A DNA stretch of 64,000 nt from Yamagishiella unicocca (taxonomy: Eukaryota > Chlorophyta > Chlorophyceae > Chlamydomonadales > Volvocaceae). Positions 12,101 to 23,147 of the stretch are shown here, piece after piece. The position numbers and the translations under genes were made by a program. Within the stretch, counting starts at the first letter, position 1. Every line of letters starts with the position of its first letter. The stretch spans positions 496,001 through 560,000 of the forward strand of contig BDSL01000045.1 of the NCBI GenBank assembly GCA_003116995.1. Reading direction: 5' to 3'. The notes beneath the pieces were generated by a model. It did not search any database, was not told the DNA's origin, and saw only the letters and a list, made by a program, of their open reading frames with translations.

Positions 12101-14925
12101 GGCGGCTAGATCACGCGACCACGGCCACCCCCTACCGACCGCCACAGCCCTCTCGTGACCCCGTACGCACGGCAGGTCCGGAGGGGCCGCCGCGGACGAG
12201 TCGGAGCCCGCGTCTCCCAACCAACCACCTCCCATCCGCCCAACGGCCTCCTCCTCCTCCTCCCCCCCCCGCTGTACGCTCCCCCCCGCCGCACCTTCGC
12301 CGCGCTCGCCTCTGCCAGCTGGTTCTGCACCAGCAGCTGGTCCCGCGCCGCCTCCAAGTCCCTCGTCAGCTGCTGCATCATCAGCGGAGCGCCGCGAGCC
12401 CCGGCGTTCACGTGTCCCGTGCCGCTGCTGCCGCCGCCGCCGCCGCCGGGGGTACCCGTCCCAGGCCGTGAGCGAGCTGGCGAGGCAGTCCGGTTGCTGC
12501 TCGACCCCGACCCCCCAGGGATGGAACCCGAATCCATGTAGCCCGTGGAGGGGATGATGCCGGGCGTGGGGCCCGGAGCCAGCGCCGAGTTTCGGAGCGG
12601 CGAGGTGTTGGAGGTCCGCCCGAAGGCGACGGGCGAGGAGCCGGGCCGCGGCGGCCGCGAGCTGTTGGGACCCGACGTACGCTCGGCCATCAGCGACGGC
12701 GCCGCCAGCGCCGACCGCGCCGATTGGATCCTGCCGCCGTGGGGCTGCTGCGACTGGGGCTGCGTCTGACCGTTGGCGCTGACCGTTTGCTGCGTATGAT
12801 ACACGCTGTTGTAACCGCCGCCGCCGCCGCCGCTCTGGTACTGCGCGGCGTTGACGCTGCCCGACAGCGGCCGGTACACCCCGGTCCCCAGCGGCTGCAA
12901 CGCGGAGCCGGAGGTCGAGGTGGGCTGCTGGCGGCTGGCGGAGCCTGCTCCGGGGCTCCCCAGCTGGGCCTCGTGCTGGTGAGAGGGCCACGTGTTTCCA
13001 ACGGTGACGGAGACCCCTGCGGAGCGGCCTCCTCCAGGGAAGGCCGCAAGAGAAGACATGGTGCTGCCCGCGCCCATGCCCGCGACCCCAGCCGGTCGAA
13101 TCAGCTCAGCCACCTGCGTCCCCGAGCCGCCGCCGCCACTGCCGCCGGGGTAGGCCGAGGAGGGTCGGCTGCTGGCCGGCACGAGCACCAGACTGGGCCG
13201 GTTGGGCGGCGGAAGCGACATGCCCGCCGGCGGCGGCGCGTAGATGGGGCTTCCGTTGCTGTTCGTCACCATCGGTGCCCCTGGCGCCGCCCACGCGACC
13301 GGCGGTCCGACGTCGCCGCCGCTCTCCAATGGCGGCGGCGGCGGCGGCGGCGGCGGCCACCCGCCCGGCGCCGCGTCGTTTCCGTCCTCCATATCCAGGG
13401 GCTCCCCCGTCAGGTTGGCGGCGCTGAGGCTGCCGCCGCCGTTTCCGGAGGCGTTGGTCGCCCACTCGGTCCGCAGCACAGACTGCAGCACAATCTTGCC
13501 GCTCGAGTCGCGAGTCCACTCCACCACGATGCCCGACAGCGTGAGGCGGTGCGCCTTCTCTATGTACTTGACCAGGTGGCTCGTCAGCTTCCGGAACTCC
13601 ATCTTGAGTGCGGGGTCCACGGCGCCCTGCCCCGTGGCCGGGTCGGGCGACTCATCCTGTGTGCCCAGGCCGCCTGCCATGGCCAGCGAGAAGTCCGCGG
13701 CGAATGAGTCGGCGGATCCGGGCGGCAGCTGCGAGCCCTGAGCCACGTAGCGACGGCTGTACTTGCGCTGGAAGGTGTGGCAGGTGATGTTGTTGGCGCC
13801 CACACCCACGTAGGTCGTGATGTAGCGCATGTCGTTGTGGGGCTGGGGGGGAGGCGGGAGGGGGGCGGGAGGAAGGCGGGAGGAAGGCGGGAGGTTCATT
13901 TGTGTGTGTTTGCGTGTGCGTTTATGTGGGCGCTTGGATTTGGGTAAGAATTACGACGGTTCGGAAGACGTTGTAGCTTCACTAAGGACAGTAATTTAAC
14001 GCTGTCAGGCTACATTGCGCCGATCACTGCTCTCCAAGCCTCCCATGCTGGGTTCACGGTGAGGCGCCAGCCCTCGACATCTCAGATCCTTGCAGTGCTT
14101 CCAAGCCTGTGCCGCTGGACTCCGGATCAGGTCTGCTGTGCACTGCACCCGCGCTGCACTGTCCCCAAGCTCCGAAACCACACACCCCTCACCTGAATAA
14201 AAGCCTGCAGCACCTGCGGCGTCTCCACATCAGGCACCGCGTTGCTGTTACCCGCCTCCAGCCGATCCGACAGCAGCTCAGTCAGCTGGTTGAAGGCCTG
14301 CAGCCGGAGCAGCTGAGGCTGCCCATCGCCTGCGGCGCCCCAATTAACACACCTCCATTAAGTTGGCAGCGCAGAGCACCTGCTGTGTCGAAGACCTGCC
14401 GTACACCCCGTGACCCTCCCTACCCCAAAACTGTCCAAAAGCACCGATGCGCATCATTCATGACGTGCAAAGCGTCCGAATGATTTCGGGTAGTAGTTCA
14501 GGACTGATGGACTAGCCGGCTGATAAGTTGGCCGGGCAGGGTGCGCGCTCATCCGTGTGTACTGGTTTCCATCGGGTTGAATCAAGCAGTCCACGACCGC
14601 AGAATCCATCCGCACCTGCTCGCACGACGGCGACATACTTGCTGTAGTTCGCCTCGTCGCACTCCGCGACCTGGATGAAACGGCGACGAATCGCCTCCAT
14701 GGTAGTGTTGTGGCTCGCGTGCCGCTGCACATAGCCCTCCTGCTCCAGCAACATGTATATACGAGCCAATGATTGGCATGCGAGCGCAGAAGATAGACAT
14801 CGGCGGTCCCTACGCCAGAAGGCTAGAGGAATGCGTACCTTGTTTGTGGCCCACCACGCTGACAACTGGCCATAGCGGAAGAGCACAGTGTCAGGGATAT
14901 TGATTTTGCATTTAAATCCCTTATC
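9175..14925 (-). CDS. Large coiled-coil protein, unrecognised (5' exons incomplete)
   Basis: Eight phase-matched exons give at least 1,047 residues: 14925-14839, 14739-14616, 14329-14193, 13842-12295, 11907-11773, 11141-10954, 10491-10251 and 9858-9175 (stop 9177-9175). The N-terminal part looks globular and conserved (DTVLFRYGQLSAWWATNK, MRYITTYVGVGANNITCHTF, KLTSHLVKYIEKAHRLTLSG, VVEWTRDSSGKIVLQSVL). It is followed by about 300 residues of Pro/Gly/Ser-rich disorder including a poly-Pro run, and then about 120 residues of coiled coil (LEREKELLVGAFDQRVAELQ, ARITELEYKSHTLQSTLDGE). The C-terminal part is again globular (YWPPGLGLQQWMLFCKE, LSYEGFLSAVIDVSFRVKR) with a basic Ser/Thr-rich tail. The architecture suggests a cytoskeletal or ciliary scaffold, but that is inference; I cannot name the family. 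The start codon lies upstream of 14925, possibly around 15650. Confidence 0.75.
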
Positions 14926-15496
14926 CTGCGCTCAGCGCAACGACTTTTGTTAAGCACCGGGGACGTTCAGAGCGACGCCCAAAGCGAGGTTGCACGCACA
15001 TTCCAGAATAGGGCAAAGAAGGAACACCAATCGAATGTAAGGTCAGTCGCCATCCTGCTGCGCTGACTACAACATGCCTATTGAGAGCGTCGACGTCGCA
15101 CAGAAATAGCAGGGTCTTCGAGGTGTCAGCACGGAGCAAGCGCAAAGTTTACAGATAATGCTAGGGAACAAAACGTAACGGGAAGCGCGGTGTGATTGCT
15201 CCGCAATCGTCCAAGAGTGTTCGACTTCGAGGAAAGCGGATGCAGTACGATGCAGTACTCCCCCGCCCACCCCCCATATAACCCAGGGCTGAACAACATT
15301 ACGTTTACATGATAATTATGCAGACAATGCAGGGACGGTATGACTCAATTCGTGGATATTTTCAACCATAACCGCCTTCCGCGGTTCCGCCGATGCCTTA
15401 TAAGCTGCTTCTAAAGTTCCCATACCTGGCGTCATTGCACTACTTCAAATTCACGTATAGCTTCGAATGTAGAGGGAGTCCTCAAGACACCTTGCC

Positions 15497-15664
15497 AACT
15501 ACGGTAACCCAGTTGCTGTCCGACCCTTAAGCTTCTCTAAGGCCACCGTCGCGCAAAATGCAAGATAGCGAGCCAGAATTTTTACATCCTTATACAATTG
15601 CTGCGATATGTCCCTTCTAAATGTCTTCGTGTCGAAATACAGCCTCACCAGCATGATGCAAAAA
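15497..15664 (-). CDS. Candidate 5' coding exon of the coiled-coil gene
   Basis: An open stretch on the minus strand, with an ATG at 15654-15652, encodes MLVRLYFDTKTFRRDISQ and YKDVKILARYLAFCATVALE before a stop near 15500. The sequence is balanced and amphipathic, unlike the low-complexity shadows elsewhere. Two further short candidates lie downstream: one near 15470-15435 (TFEAIREFE) and one near 15125-15075 (TLLFLCDVDALNRHV). I could not connect them in phase to the exon at 14925, so the 5' structure stays open. The exon begins less than 200 nt from the stop codon of the upstream DHH gene on the same strand. Confidence 0.4.
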
Positions 15665-15831
15665 CTGCGCCTGCGTGATCAAGCAAAACCTGCCAACCCG
15701 CCAAGCTGCCAACCCGTCACCAGCCACGCATGTGCGACCCATGGGCCCCATTGCCCGCGCAAACCAAACCGTCGAGCACCCCTACCACAATCTTCCTCTT
15801 CACCTCCCACCCCCCGCCGCGCCCCAACACC

Positions 15832-17778
15832 TTACTTATACACCGTTCTCTGCTGCTGCTCGTCCCCCCCTCGCGGCTCCAGGCCGGGCCCCGATTGACC
15901 AAAGAACGCCGTCAGCTTCCGCTGCTTCGGGTCTGCAGCAGCACCCAGCTGCGCGTGTCCCCCATTCCCGCCTCCGATTGCTGCGCTGCGCCGCTTTGTC
16001 CCGACCTCCGCACCCCTTCCCGCGCCGCTCCCCTGCCCCGCCGACGCACCCGCACACGGCTGCACGACTTCCAAAAGGGCAGCGGCCAGACGCTCCGTTC
16101 CCTGTGCCTGCGGCAGGCCGGCCGCGCCGTACGCAACCTCGGGCGTAAGGCCCAGCACCTGTGGGGCCGCGGGATCAGGCGCCTGTTGGCATCGGACCGA
16201 ACGCGCCGCCGTGTCAGCCCTACTCTGCCTCTTCCGGGCCTCTCCGCAAGTCGGCATCGTTGGGTCGCTGGGCGCTGACCTAGCCCGGGGCTCGCTAGTG
16301 TGCGCTGATGACGTGATGAGTGAGGCGGCCGTGAAGGCGTCCAGTGGTCAACGTTATTGCTTTAGGGAATCCTGGCCGCGGATGAAGCCCTTCCTGACCC
16401 ACGTAAACGCAGCTTGCCTGCCAGGCACCACGTACCCAGAATCCCTCCCTCGCAAACACGTTTGCCTTCCCGACGCCGAACCCAAAACATACACAGCTTT
16501 TTCTTCCTTTCGTGATCCCCACGTCGGCGTGTGCATAAAACACGCTTCACAGAACACCCACACCATTCCCTGTGCTCCCGCTCAACTAGCTGTTGCTATA
16601 TAGCCCCTTCAGCATACCGTACCCCGTCATTCACCATGGTTGCACCCACCATCATGATCTGCGCGAAGTCCTCCGCCGCCACCATGCCGCCCGTGGCCTC
16701 CGGGTGGCCCCAGGCGAAGTCGGGTCCTAGCCGCCCCGGCAGGTCAGCCAGCTGCGTGGCCGCCAGCGCGGGGTGGCCGCAGCGGGCCTCCAGGGTGCCC
16801 CGCAGGAAGGCAATGAGGTCCGGCTGCCGTTGTCCAGTAGCACCAGCGCTGTGGGGCGGGCCGCAGCCAGCCGGGCCGCCACCGCGGGCTGGTGCACGTT
16901 CTCGCCCTTGCCCAGGTGTACGACCTGCAGCTCCACGTCAGCTGCCGTACCGCACGGCGGGCAGCGCATGGGTTTGGGGGGTCATACAGCGGAGGATGTG
17001 CATGGCAGGGTGGGTGGGTGGGCACGTGGCGTCGAGTCGCGTGTTTTGCATCTATCCGGAGCCACATCCATAACACCCGCAGCCTATGACAGTCATGCCT
17101 CCGGAGTGTTTTATTGTTTGGCGGGAGAAAATATGAGCGACCAAACGGTTTTGATAGCGGGCAGCAGAACGTCACACTTGTAGTACTTCTGGTAGTGGGG
17201 CGTGCGCAGCCGACCTCACCCGCTGCTTCCGGCCTGCCGGCCGCAGCAGCCTCGTCCAAGACCATCCGCAGCACCCGCACGAAGATGGCCCCCGCGCTCA
17301 AACCATCTGCGTCCTTATCAGGGACGATGACGACGCGGCGCGCCGCTGGGCGGACGCAGCTGCTGCGGCCGGAATGCGACGCCGGCGCTACCGACCCGCG
17401 GGTCGGCGTCGCCGGCGCGCCGAGCACATGCTCCTGCTGCTCCTGGGTCTCAGAGCCCCAAATCGCGCGCTTAAGGAACTCCACACCGGCTTGCATGCTG
17501 GAGTGTGGCGCAGGCCAGTCGACGCCGTATACCTCCCGCGCACGCGCCAGGCCTTGGGCGCCTTGAGGCGGGGGCCGTTGTTGGCGCTCCCGCAGCGCCC
17601 GCGGCGCGTCGGCCGCGCCTGTGTCTGCTGCAGAGGAAACCGGAGCGCCTCGGCAGCTGCCGGAAGCTGTGCCTCCGGCCTGGCGCATCCCGCCCAGCAG
17701 CGGGGTGGGAGTTGGAACGACGGTTGTGTGAATCCAAAGAGCGGAACACCGGGCCCTAATGGGGTGCCCGAAGCGCAT
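15832..17778 (-). CDS. DHH-family (RecJ-like) phosphoesterase with C-terminal PIP-box-like motif; frame break in exon 2
   Basis: Exon 1 (17778-17220) ends after PDKDADGLSAGAIFVRVL, a DHH-superfamily motif I whose aspartates bind catalytic metals. Exon 2 (16941-16623) continues in phase with VVHLGKGENVHQPAVAARL and ALVLLDNG, then changes frame near 16830 to PDLIAFLRGTLEARCGHPAL and MVAAEDFAQIMMVGATMV. It is 319 nt long, where 2 nt modulo 3 is needed. The DHH triad expected shortly after the LDNG strand is not visible. Exon 3 (16158-15832) ends with QRKLTAFFGQ, which fits the PCNA-binding PIP-box pattern Q-x-x-h-x-x-F-F. That suggests a nuclear role in replication or repair (inference). The start at 17778 is the first in-frame ATG downstream of the divergent neighbour; the next, near 17690, is also possible. 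The break may be an assembly error, a real mutation (pseudogene) or a missed exon. Confidence 0.65.
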
Positions 17779-17859
17779 AGCATGCCTAAAAAGCACGCTT
17801 AGGTCCTCTGGATAATACAGATTTCTCGGATTCGTTTGGAGTTCAAGAGGTTTAAAAAA

Positions 17860-20800
17860 ATGGCGCGATATGTTGCGACGGCGGCCGCGGTGGTGCTGAC
17901 TCTGATGCTGTTGACGACGTGGCCGGGTCCGCAGCCAGGGTGCGCGCGTCCTGTCCCCAGCCCAGGTGCGTGCATCCATGATGCGTTGTGCATGCTGGCT
18001 TGGGCGCATTGGCTGCCAAGCCGCCGCTTCTGAGTTCATCCGCCCAGCGCACTTTCCAGCGGCACGCGACCCTCGGTGGTCCTGTGCGTCGCCCTTTCCT
18101 CTCCAATAAAACTTCCTTGCTGATTAAGCTGCCTATGTAACGTATGCCACCAATGCAGCAGCAGGCACCAATAATAATGGAGGCCCCACCAGCCCTGCGG
18201 GCGGCAGCAGCAGCCCTAACGCACCCAATGCCAGCCAGCCCAGTGCCGGTGGTGGTGGCGGCAATGCTGCTGCACCCAATGCCAATCAGCCCGGCGGCAG
18301 TGGTGGTGGTGGCGGCAATGCAGCTGCACCTGATGCCAACCAGCCCAGTGCCGGTGGTGGTGGCGGCAATGCTGCTGCACCCAATGCCAACCAGCCCGGC
18401 GGCAGTGGTGGTGGTGGCGGCAATGCAGCTGCACCTGATGCCAACCAGCCCAGTGCCGGTGGTGGAGGGGGCAATGCTGCTGCACCCAATGCTAACCAGC
18501 CCAGTACTGGTGGTGGTGGCGGCAATGCTGCTGCACCCAATGCCAACCAGCCCAGTGCCAGTGGTGGAGGGGGCAATGCTGCTGCACCCAATGCTAACCA
18601 GCCCAGTGCCGGTGGTGGTGGCGGCAATGCTGCTGCACCCAATCCCAACCAGCCCAGTACTGGTGGTGGTGGCGGCAATGCTGCTGCACCCAATGCCAAC
18701 CAGCCCGGCGGCAGTGGTGGTGGTGGCGGCAATGCAGCTGCACCTGATGCCAACCAGCCCAGTGCCGGTGGTGGTGGCGGCAATGCAGCTGCACCCAATG
18801 CCAACCAGCCCGGCGGCAGTGGTGGTGGCGGCAATGCTGCTGCACCCAATGCTAACCAACCCAGTACTGGTGGTGGTGGCGGGGGCAATGCTGCTGCACC
18901 TGATGCCAATCAGCCCAGTGCCGGTGGTGGAGGTGGCAATGCTGCTGCACCCAATGCTAACCAGCCCAGTGCCGGTGGTGGTGGTGGCGGCAATGCAGCT
19001 GCACCTGATGCCAACCAGCCCAGTGCCGGTGGTGGTGGCGGCAATGCTGCTGCACCCAATGCCAACCAGCCCGGCGGCAGTGGTGGTGGTGGCGGCAATG
19101 CTGCTGCACCCAATGCCAACCAGCCCGGCAGCAGTGGTGGTGGCGGCAATGCTGCTGCACCCAATGCCAACCAGCCCGGCGGCAGTGGTGGTGGTGGCGG
19201 CAATGCAGCTGCACCTGATGCCAATCAGCCCAGTGCCGGTGGTGGAGGCGGCAATGCTGCTGCACCCAACGCCAACCAGCCCGGAGCTGGCGGTGTTGAG
19301 GGCAATGCTACCGCTCCAAACGCTACTGCCCCCAGTGCTGGCGGCGGCGCCGAGGGCAATGCTACCGCTCCCAACGCCACTACCCCCAGTGCTGGCGGCG
19401 CCGAGGGCAATGCTACCGCTCCCAACGCCACTGCCCCGAACGTTACTCTTGTGCTGGTACCCGCCAACGTTAGCGTGCCCGCCATCAACCGCACGGGCGT
19501 GGAGGCACCTGAAGTGATCCGCAACGGCACGGAGCTGGCGGAGCTCGCCCTTAACGGCACCATCACACCAGCAGCCCAGGTGAGGCACCGTGCGGCATTC
19601 GCATGCATGCATGCATGCTTACCTAGGTTAGGCAACGGTCGGCGGTTAAATGAAGCGATTGAGGTGAACTAGGGCAGCCATGTTGCCATGTTCATTTAAC
19701 TTTGTTGCCCGAATTTGTTGTCGCCGCTTGCCGCACATACCCATGACTGCTTCTGTATGCGTGACGAGCTGCCCGCCCCGCGTCACCCGGCCCCGCCCCC
19801 GTCACCCCCCCCCCGTTCGCGGATCCTCTTATAAACCCACCGCCGTTGTTGCCCCGCACTCCTCGTGAACTGCGCCATCCAGAACATCACGGGCTTATTC
19901 CAGTCCGGCGCTAGCGCCAGCGCATCCGCCTCCAGCGTCATCACAGCGGTTCAGGGCGGCGACGCGCGCAGTGCGGGAGCGGCGCTGCTGTCCGCCGCAG
20001 CTGGCGGCAGGGCGGCCGCGAGCGCGGTGGCGGCGGCGACAGTGCAGGCGGCGCAGGAGAACGTCGGGGTAGGTGGTGGAGCGCTATCTGTGTCGGGTTA
20101 GGTGGTGGTCAGAGAGAGCTGCTCAGCTGTCATACGACACAGTCTCAGATGGTTGCGCTTGTTGGGTCGTTGCTGCTAAGTGGCCCTGGCAATTAACGGT
20201 AACCGGCCAGCGTTGTTCCTGTCCTTGCTAGTGACCAATATTACTCCGGCACGTGCTGTACCCTGGCCACAACCATAGCGCCGACCACCGGTCCGCTCGC
20301 GTCCATCCCTCGCTGCCCGCAGGCCACCGCGCAAGCCCTGGCCGAGTCGGCGGTGCTGGCTAGTACCCTGGGGGCGTTGGACGTGTTTGCGCAGGCGCAG
20401 GCGCAGGCCTTTGCGGCGGCGCGCGGCGGAGGGGCTCAGGCGACCCAGGTGGGTGCGGGGTGCGGGGAGCGGAAAGAAAGGACAGCCTCGGCGGATGAAA
20501 GGATGTTACAGCAGATGTATCTCGGATGAATGGGTTGGGCTCGGGGGCGCACCGCCGGATAACCGAGCAGCCTTGACGCCTGTGCGGCACGCAACTTGCT
20601 GTTGTATGTGGCTGGGCGGTGACTGCCGACATCGTGGATCGTCACCTGCTCTCGGGGACGACCGAGCTCATTCGACCCGTTAACTGCATTCCGCTAGCTG
20701 AAGTGTTCTTCTGGCTTGATGCCTGACTCCCTAGCCGGCTTGCCCTCCAGCCCGCTGACCGGTACCTGGCTGGCCCGTCCTCTTCCGCCCGCCCCCCGGG

Positions 20801-21633
20801 TGCAGGCTTACGCCAACTCAGTGGCTCAGGCCATTACGCAGGGTGGCAGCGGCGCTGCTGAGGCGTACGGCGCCGCATTTGCTCAGGTACGAGTCGTCAA
20901 CACCTGCAGTGGTGGTTTGCCTTTGTTACGGTGCAGTTGGGATTCTGCCTCTTTCGTCTCCTTCAGTGTCAGGCGATGTGCCGCCGCCTACCGGTAATCC
21001 TTTACTTACCCCGGCGGGGATCCAAGTGTGGACCAACCAGCAGCAGTTCGGCCTCCGCGTGTCCCCGCGACCCGCCGTACCCTCGTCTCCCGCCTCACTA
21101 TCACGCTGCCTCACTCCTGGTTGGATTTCCTCACTACCTGCATCCCTTGCCTATCTCCATGATCGCAGGCGGCTGCCGCCGGTGGCGCTCAGGCGGACGG
21201 CCTGGTGGCCGCCACCGCCGTGGCCATCTGCAGCGGCGGCGCCAGCGCCAGCGCCTACAGTGAGGCCTACAGCGTCGCCATCTCACGCAACCCAGAGGGC
21301 TGCACCGTGCTGACGGAAGCCTTTGCGCGTGCCTACGCCCAGTGCGGCCAGGGAGGAAGCAAGGCGGTGACCGAGTCGGGTACCACTGTCAAGGTGCTCA
21401 ATGATTGTGCGCGCCAGGGGACCCCCGTGTTCGTGTCCAAGGCCGTGCCTGCACCTTCGCCCGCGGCGGGCCCTGCTGGACCCCCGGCAGCAGTCGACGG
21501 TCCTACGCCTGCTGGCTTCCTATTCCCCTTCCCTCCGTTTACTCCGTTGGCGCCGTTCCCGCCGTTCGCGCCCATCAGCTTTCCGCCGCTGTCGGACTTC
21601 GGAAACGGGGCGCCGGCGGCACGTGGAGCGTGA
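17860..21633 (+). CDS. Secreted silk-like repeat protein, copy 1 (Asn/Gln/Gly-rich cassette)
   Basis: Six exons: 17860-17965, 18129-19579, 19883-20068, 20323-20448, 20806-20886 and 21169-21633, all phase-matched, 804 residues. The ATG at 17860 begins a signal peptide ([20 protein letters not shown]). Exon 2 holds about 20 units of roughly 18-20 residues of the type [17 protein letters not shown], then three NATAP-type units and a sequon-rich stem ([27 protein letters not shown]). Exons 3-5, each a multiple of three, encode Ala/Ser/Gln-rich helical-looking modules ([38 protein letters not shown]). Exon 6 has four cysteines ([23 protein letters not shown]) and a Phe/Pro tail ([15 protein letters not shown]). 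Secretion follows from the signal peptide; a role in cell wall or extracellular matrix is inferred. I recognise no named family. The stop TGA lies within a donor-like GTGAGT, but copy 3 has the stop at the same place without it. Confidence 0.85.
18236..19433 (+). repeat. Coding tandem repeat of copy 1
   Basis: About 20 imperfect units of 51-60 bp encode NAAAP(N/D)ANQP(S/G) separated by runs of 4-6 glycines. The last three units (from about 19300) switch to GNATAPNAT(A/T)PSAGG, the unit type that fills copy 2. Unit length is always a multiple of three, so the antisense frames are open as well. Confidence 0.9.
19830..19835 (+). promoter_or_regulatory. TATA-like element inside intron 2 of copy 1
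   Basis: TATAAA lies about 50 nt before exon 3 and is conserved in copy 2 (24878-24884) but not in copy 3. It could drive a shorter transcript starting with the silk-like core; this is only a motif match. Confidence 0.25.
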
Positions 21634-22292
21634 GTATGTGGTGGATGTGCGTGAGTACTTGCACGCGCGAGGGACGAGTGCCAGTGCCACAAGTGAATGT
21701 CCGCCGCGCATGGGTGCGTGTTATTTGTTTTGGGGGTGGGAGGAGATCAGGGACGATCGTGCGCAATTGCTGCGTCTGCGCCAGCGGGGCCGAGGGTTTA
21801 CGGCCGTACTTATTGCTTATGCTGCTACCGCAGTGCGGCTGCTGCTTCGTGTGTTTTATGTACATGTCACTCGGTGCGTGCAACTAGGCAAACGGCGTGC
21901 AGTTCATGATGGCGCATGTATGTACCTACCGGTTGACACGAGGACCGCGAAGGAGTGCATGCGAGCAGCGGGCTTGAATGCGGCTTCAGGCGCGCGGCGG
22001 CTGTCAGCATGGAGCACGAAGCATGCTGCTTGCGCATACATACGCGTTCATCCGTTCCTAAATAAATAATTTTTAGCCTTGCCGTTGCATCCGTCCTGGC
22101 CTTATGGAAGGCCGGTGCCGGAGTGACATCGTCAGTGCATCGCCAGGCCCCCTGAGCCGCCTTTCACACGTCGTGCTTAGGAGTTGTTACCGTGCGTGAT
22201 GCTATTGGCTTTTGCCGAACACCGTCCGCAATGTTTTAGAGGGACGGCCGTGCGCGTCTCTTGAGATTATGCACTATCGGAACGTTGATCGT

Positions 22293-22297
22293 TGTAA
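22293..22297 (+). terminator. Candidate TGTAA polyadenylation signal, copy 1
   Basis: TGTAA sits about 660 nt after the stop, at a position conserved in the duplicate (27250-27254). Confidence 0.35.
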
Positions 22298-23062
22298 GAC
22301 GTACACTTCGCTAAATGGGAAACGGAACGATACATTTTTGTCATCGCATACGTGCTGAAGCGAAGCCTTTCCCCTTTCCCATTAAGCTGCTTGTGTGGCG
22401 CGTCTGCTGCCCCTGGGGCCTGCTCTGGCCTGCCTGGGATGAACTGGGTTGATGCACGAAATCGGACGTACATCGTCCTCCAGACCGCCAGATTGAAGGA
22501 AGGACGGCTCTCGAGGCCTTCCCTCGAGGCCCAAGACCAGCAAAGCCCGGCTCCAGCTAACCCTTGGCCCCATCGGTTACTTCGATAACCCTGGGATTTA
22601 TCACCAGCAGGAACAATCACTGCTCGCAAACTGGAGCATGGGCCGACAGACGCATCTGTTTGATGGTACGATCGATAGAAGGCTTTAACGAACATCGGTG
22701 ACGGCGACCCATGGGACGGTGATTGATCGCAGTGCACAGAGGCGCTGCCGCAATGGGACCTTACATTTCGTCGTTTCCTTGGTTTGTTGTATCCAAAAGA
22801 TATTAGCCCACTTATATCCGCCTGGTGCGCCTGCCGTTGCCGGTGCGGTCGGCGGTCGGCTCGCGGCGGTCGGCTCGCGGCGGTTTGCAGCCTTGAGCAA
22901 CCAGTCAGGTGCAGTCCTCTCGTAGGGCCAGTGCTGACCTTTCTAAAGCGCTTGTCGCACGCGTCCTAAAACGTCTAAACAGGGACGGCGAGTACGGAAA
23001 TCCAAAGTGCTGCTAGGGCGCGCTTGCATCCGTGATGCTGGCAGCTGGAAACGCCAGGAGCT

Positions 23063-23067
23063 TATAA
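23063..23067 (+). promoter_or_regulatory. TATA-like element upstream of copy 2
   Basis: CTTATAACTT lies about 81 nt upstream of the start codon at 23148. The equivalent place in copy 3 reads CTTAGTACTC, so the element is not conserved. Copy 1 has a different 5' flank altogether. Confidence 0.3.
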
Positions 23068-23147
23068 CTTGCGCTGATTACCCTGACTCTCCACCTTTGT
23101 TCGTGCCGCAAGCTACTCAACACTACTCGTGGCATTCGAGCAATAAA

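Larger units (their letters stand above)
21634..23147 (+). repeat. Duplicated intergenic segment between copies 1 and 2
   Basis: The sequence after the stop of copy 1 recurs, clearly aligned, after the stop of copy 2 (26581-28092). Both contain the block around GGTTGACACGAGG, the CCTTATGGAAGGCCGGTGCCG block, the TTGATCGTTGTAAGACGTACACTT block and the AAGCTACTCAAC block just upstream of the next ATG. It holds the 3' UTR of one gene and the promoter of the next. Open frames in it differ by frameshifts between the two copies, so I do not call a gene. Confidence 0.85.

Noticed and set aside
18144..19517. Long open frames overlapping the copy 1 repeat in other frames and on the minus strand
   Set aside because: Repeat units are multiples of three without stops in several frames, so they are open automatically. 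Only the [10 protein letters not shown] frame connects in phase to the signal-peptide exon and the conserved core.
22267..22940. Possible small gene in the duplicated intergenic segment
   Set aside because: Reading frames are not conserved between the two duplicates (frameshifts and stops differ), as expected for non-coding DNA.
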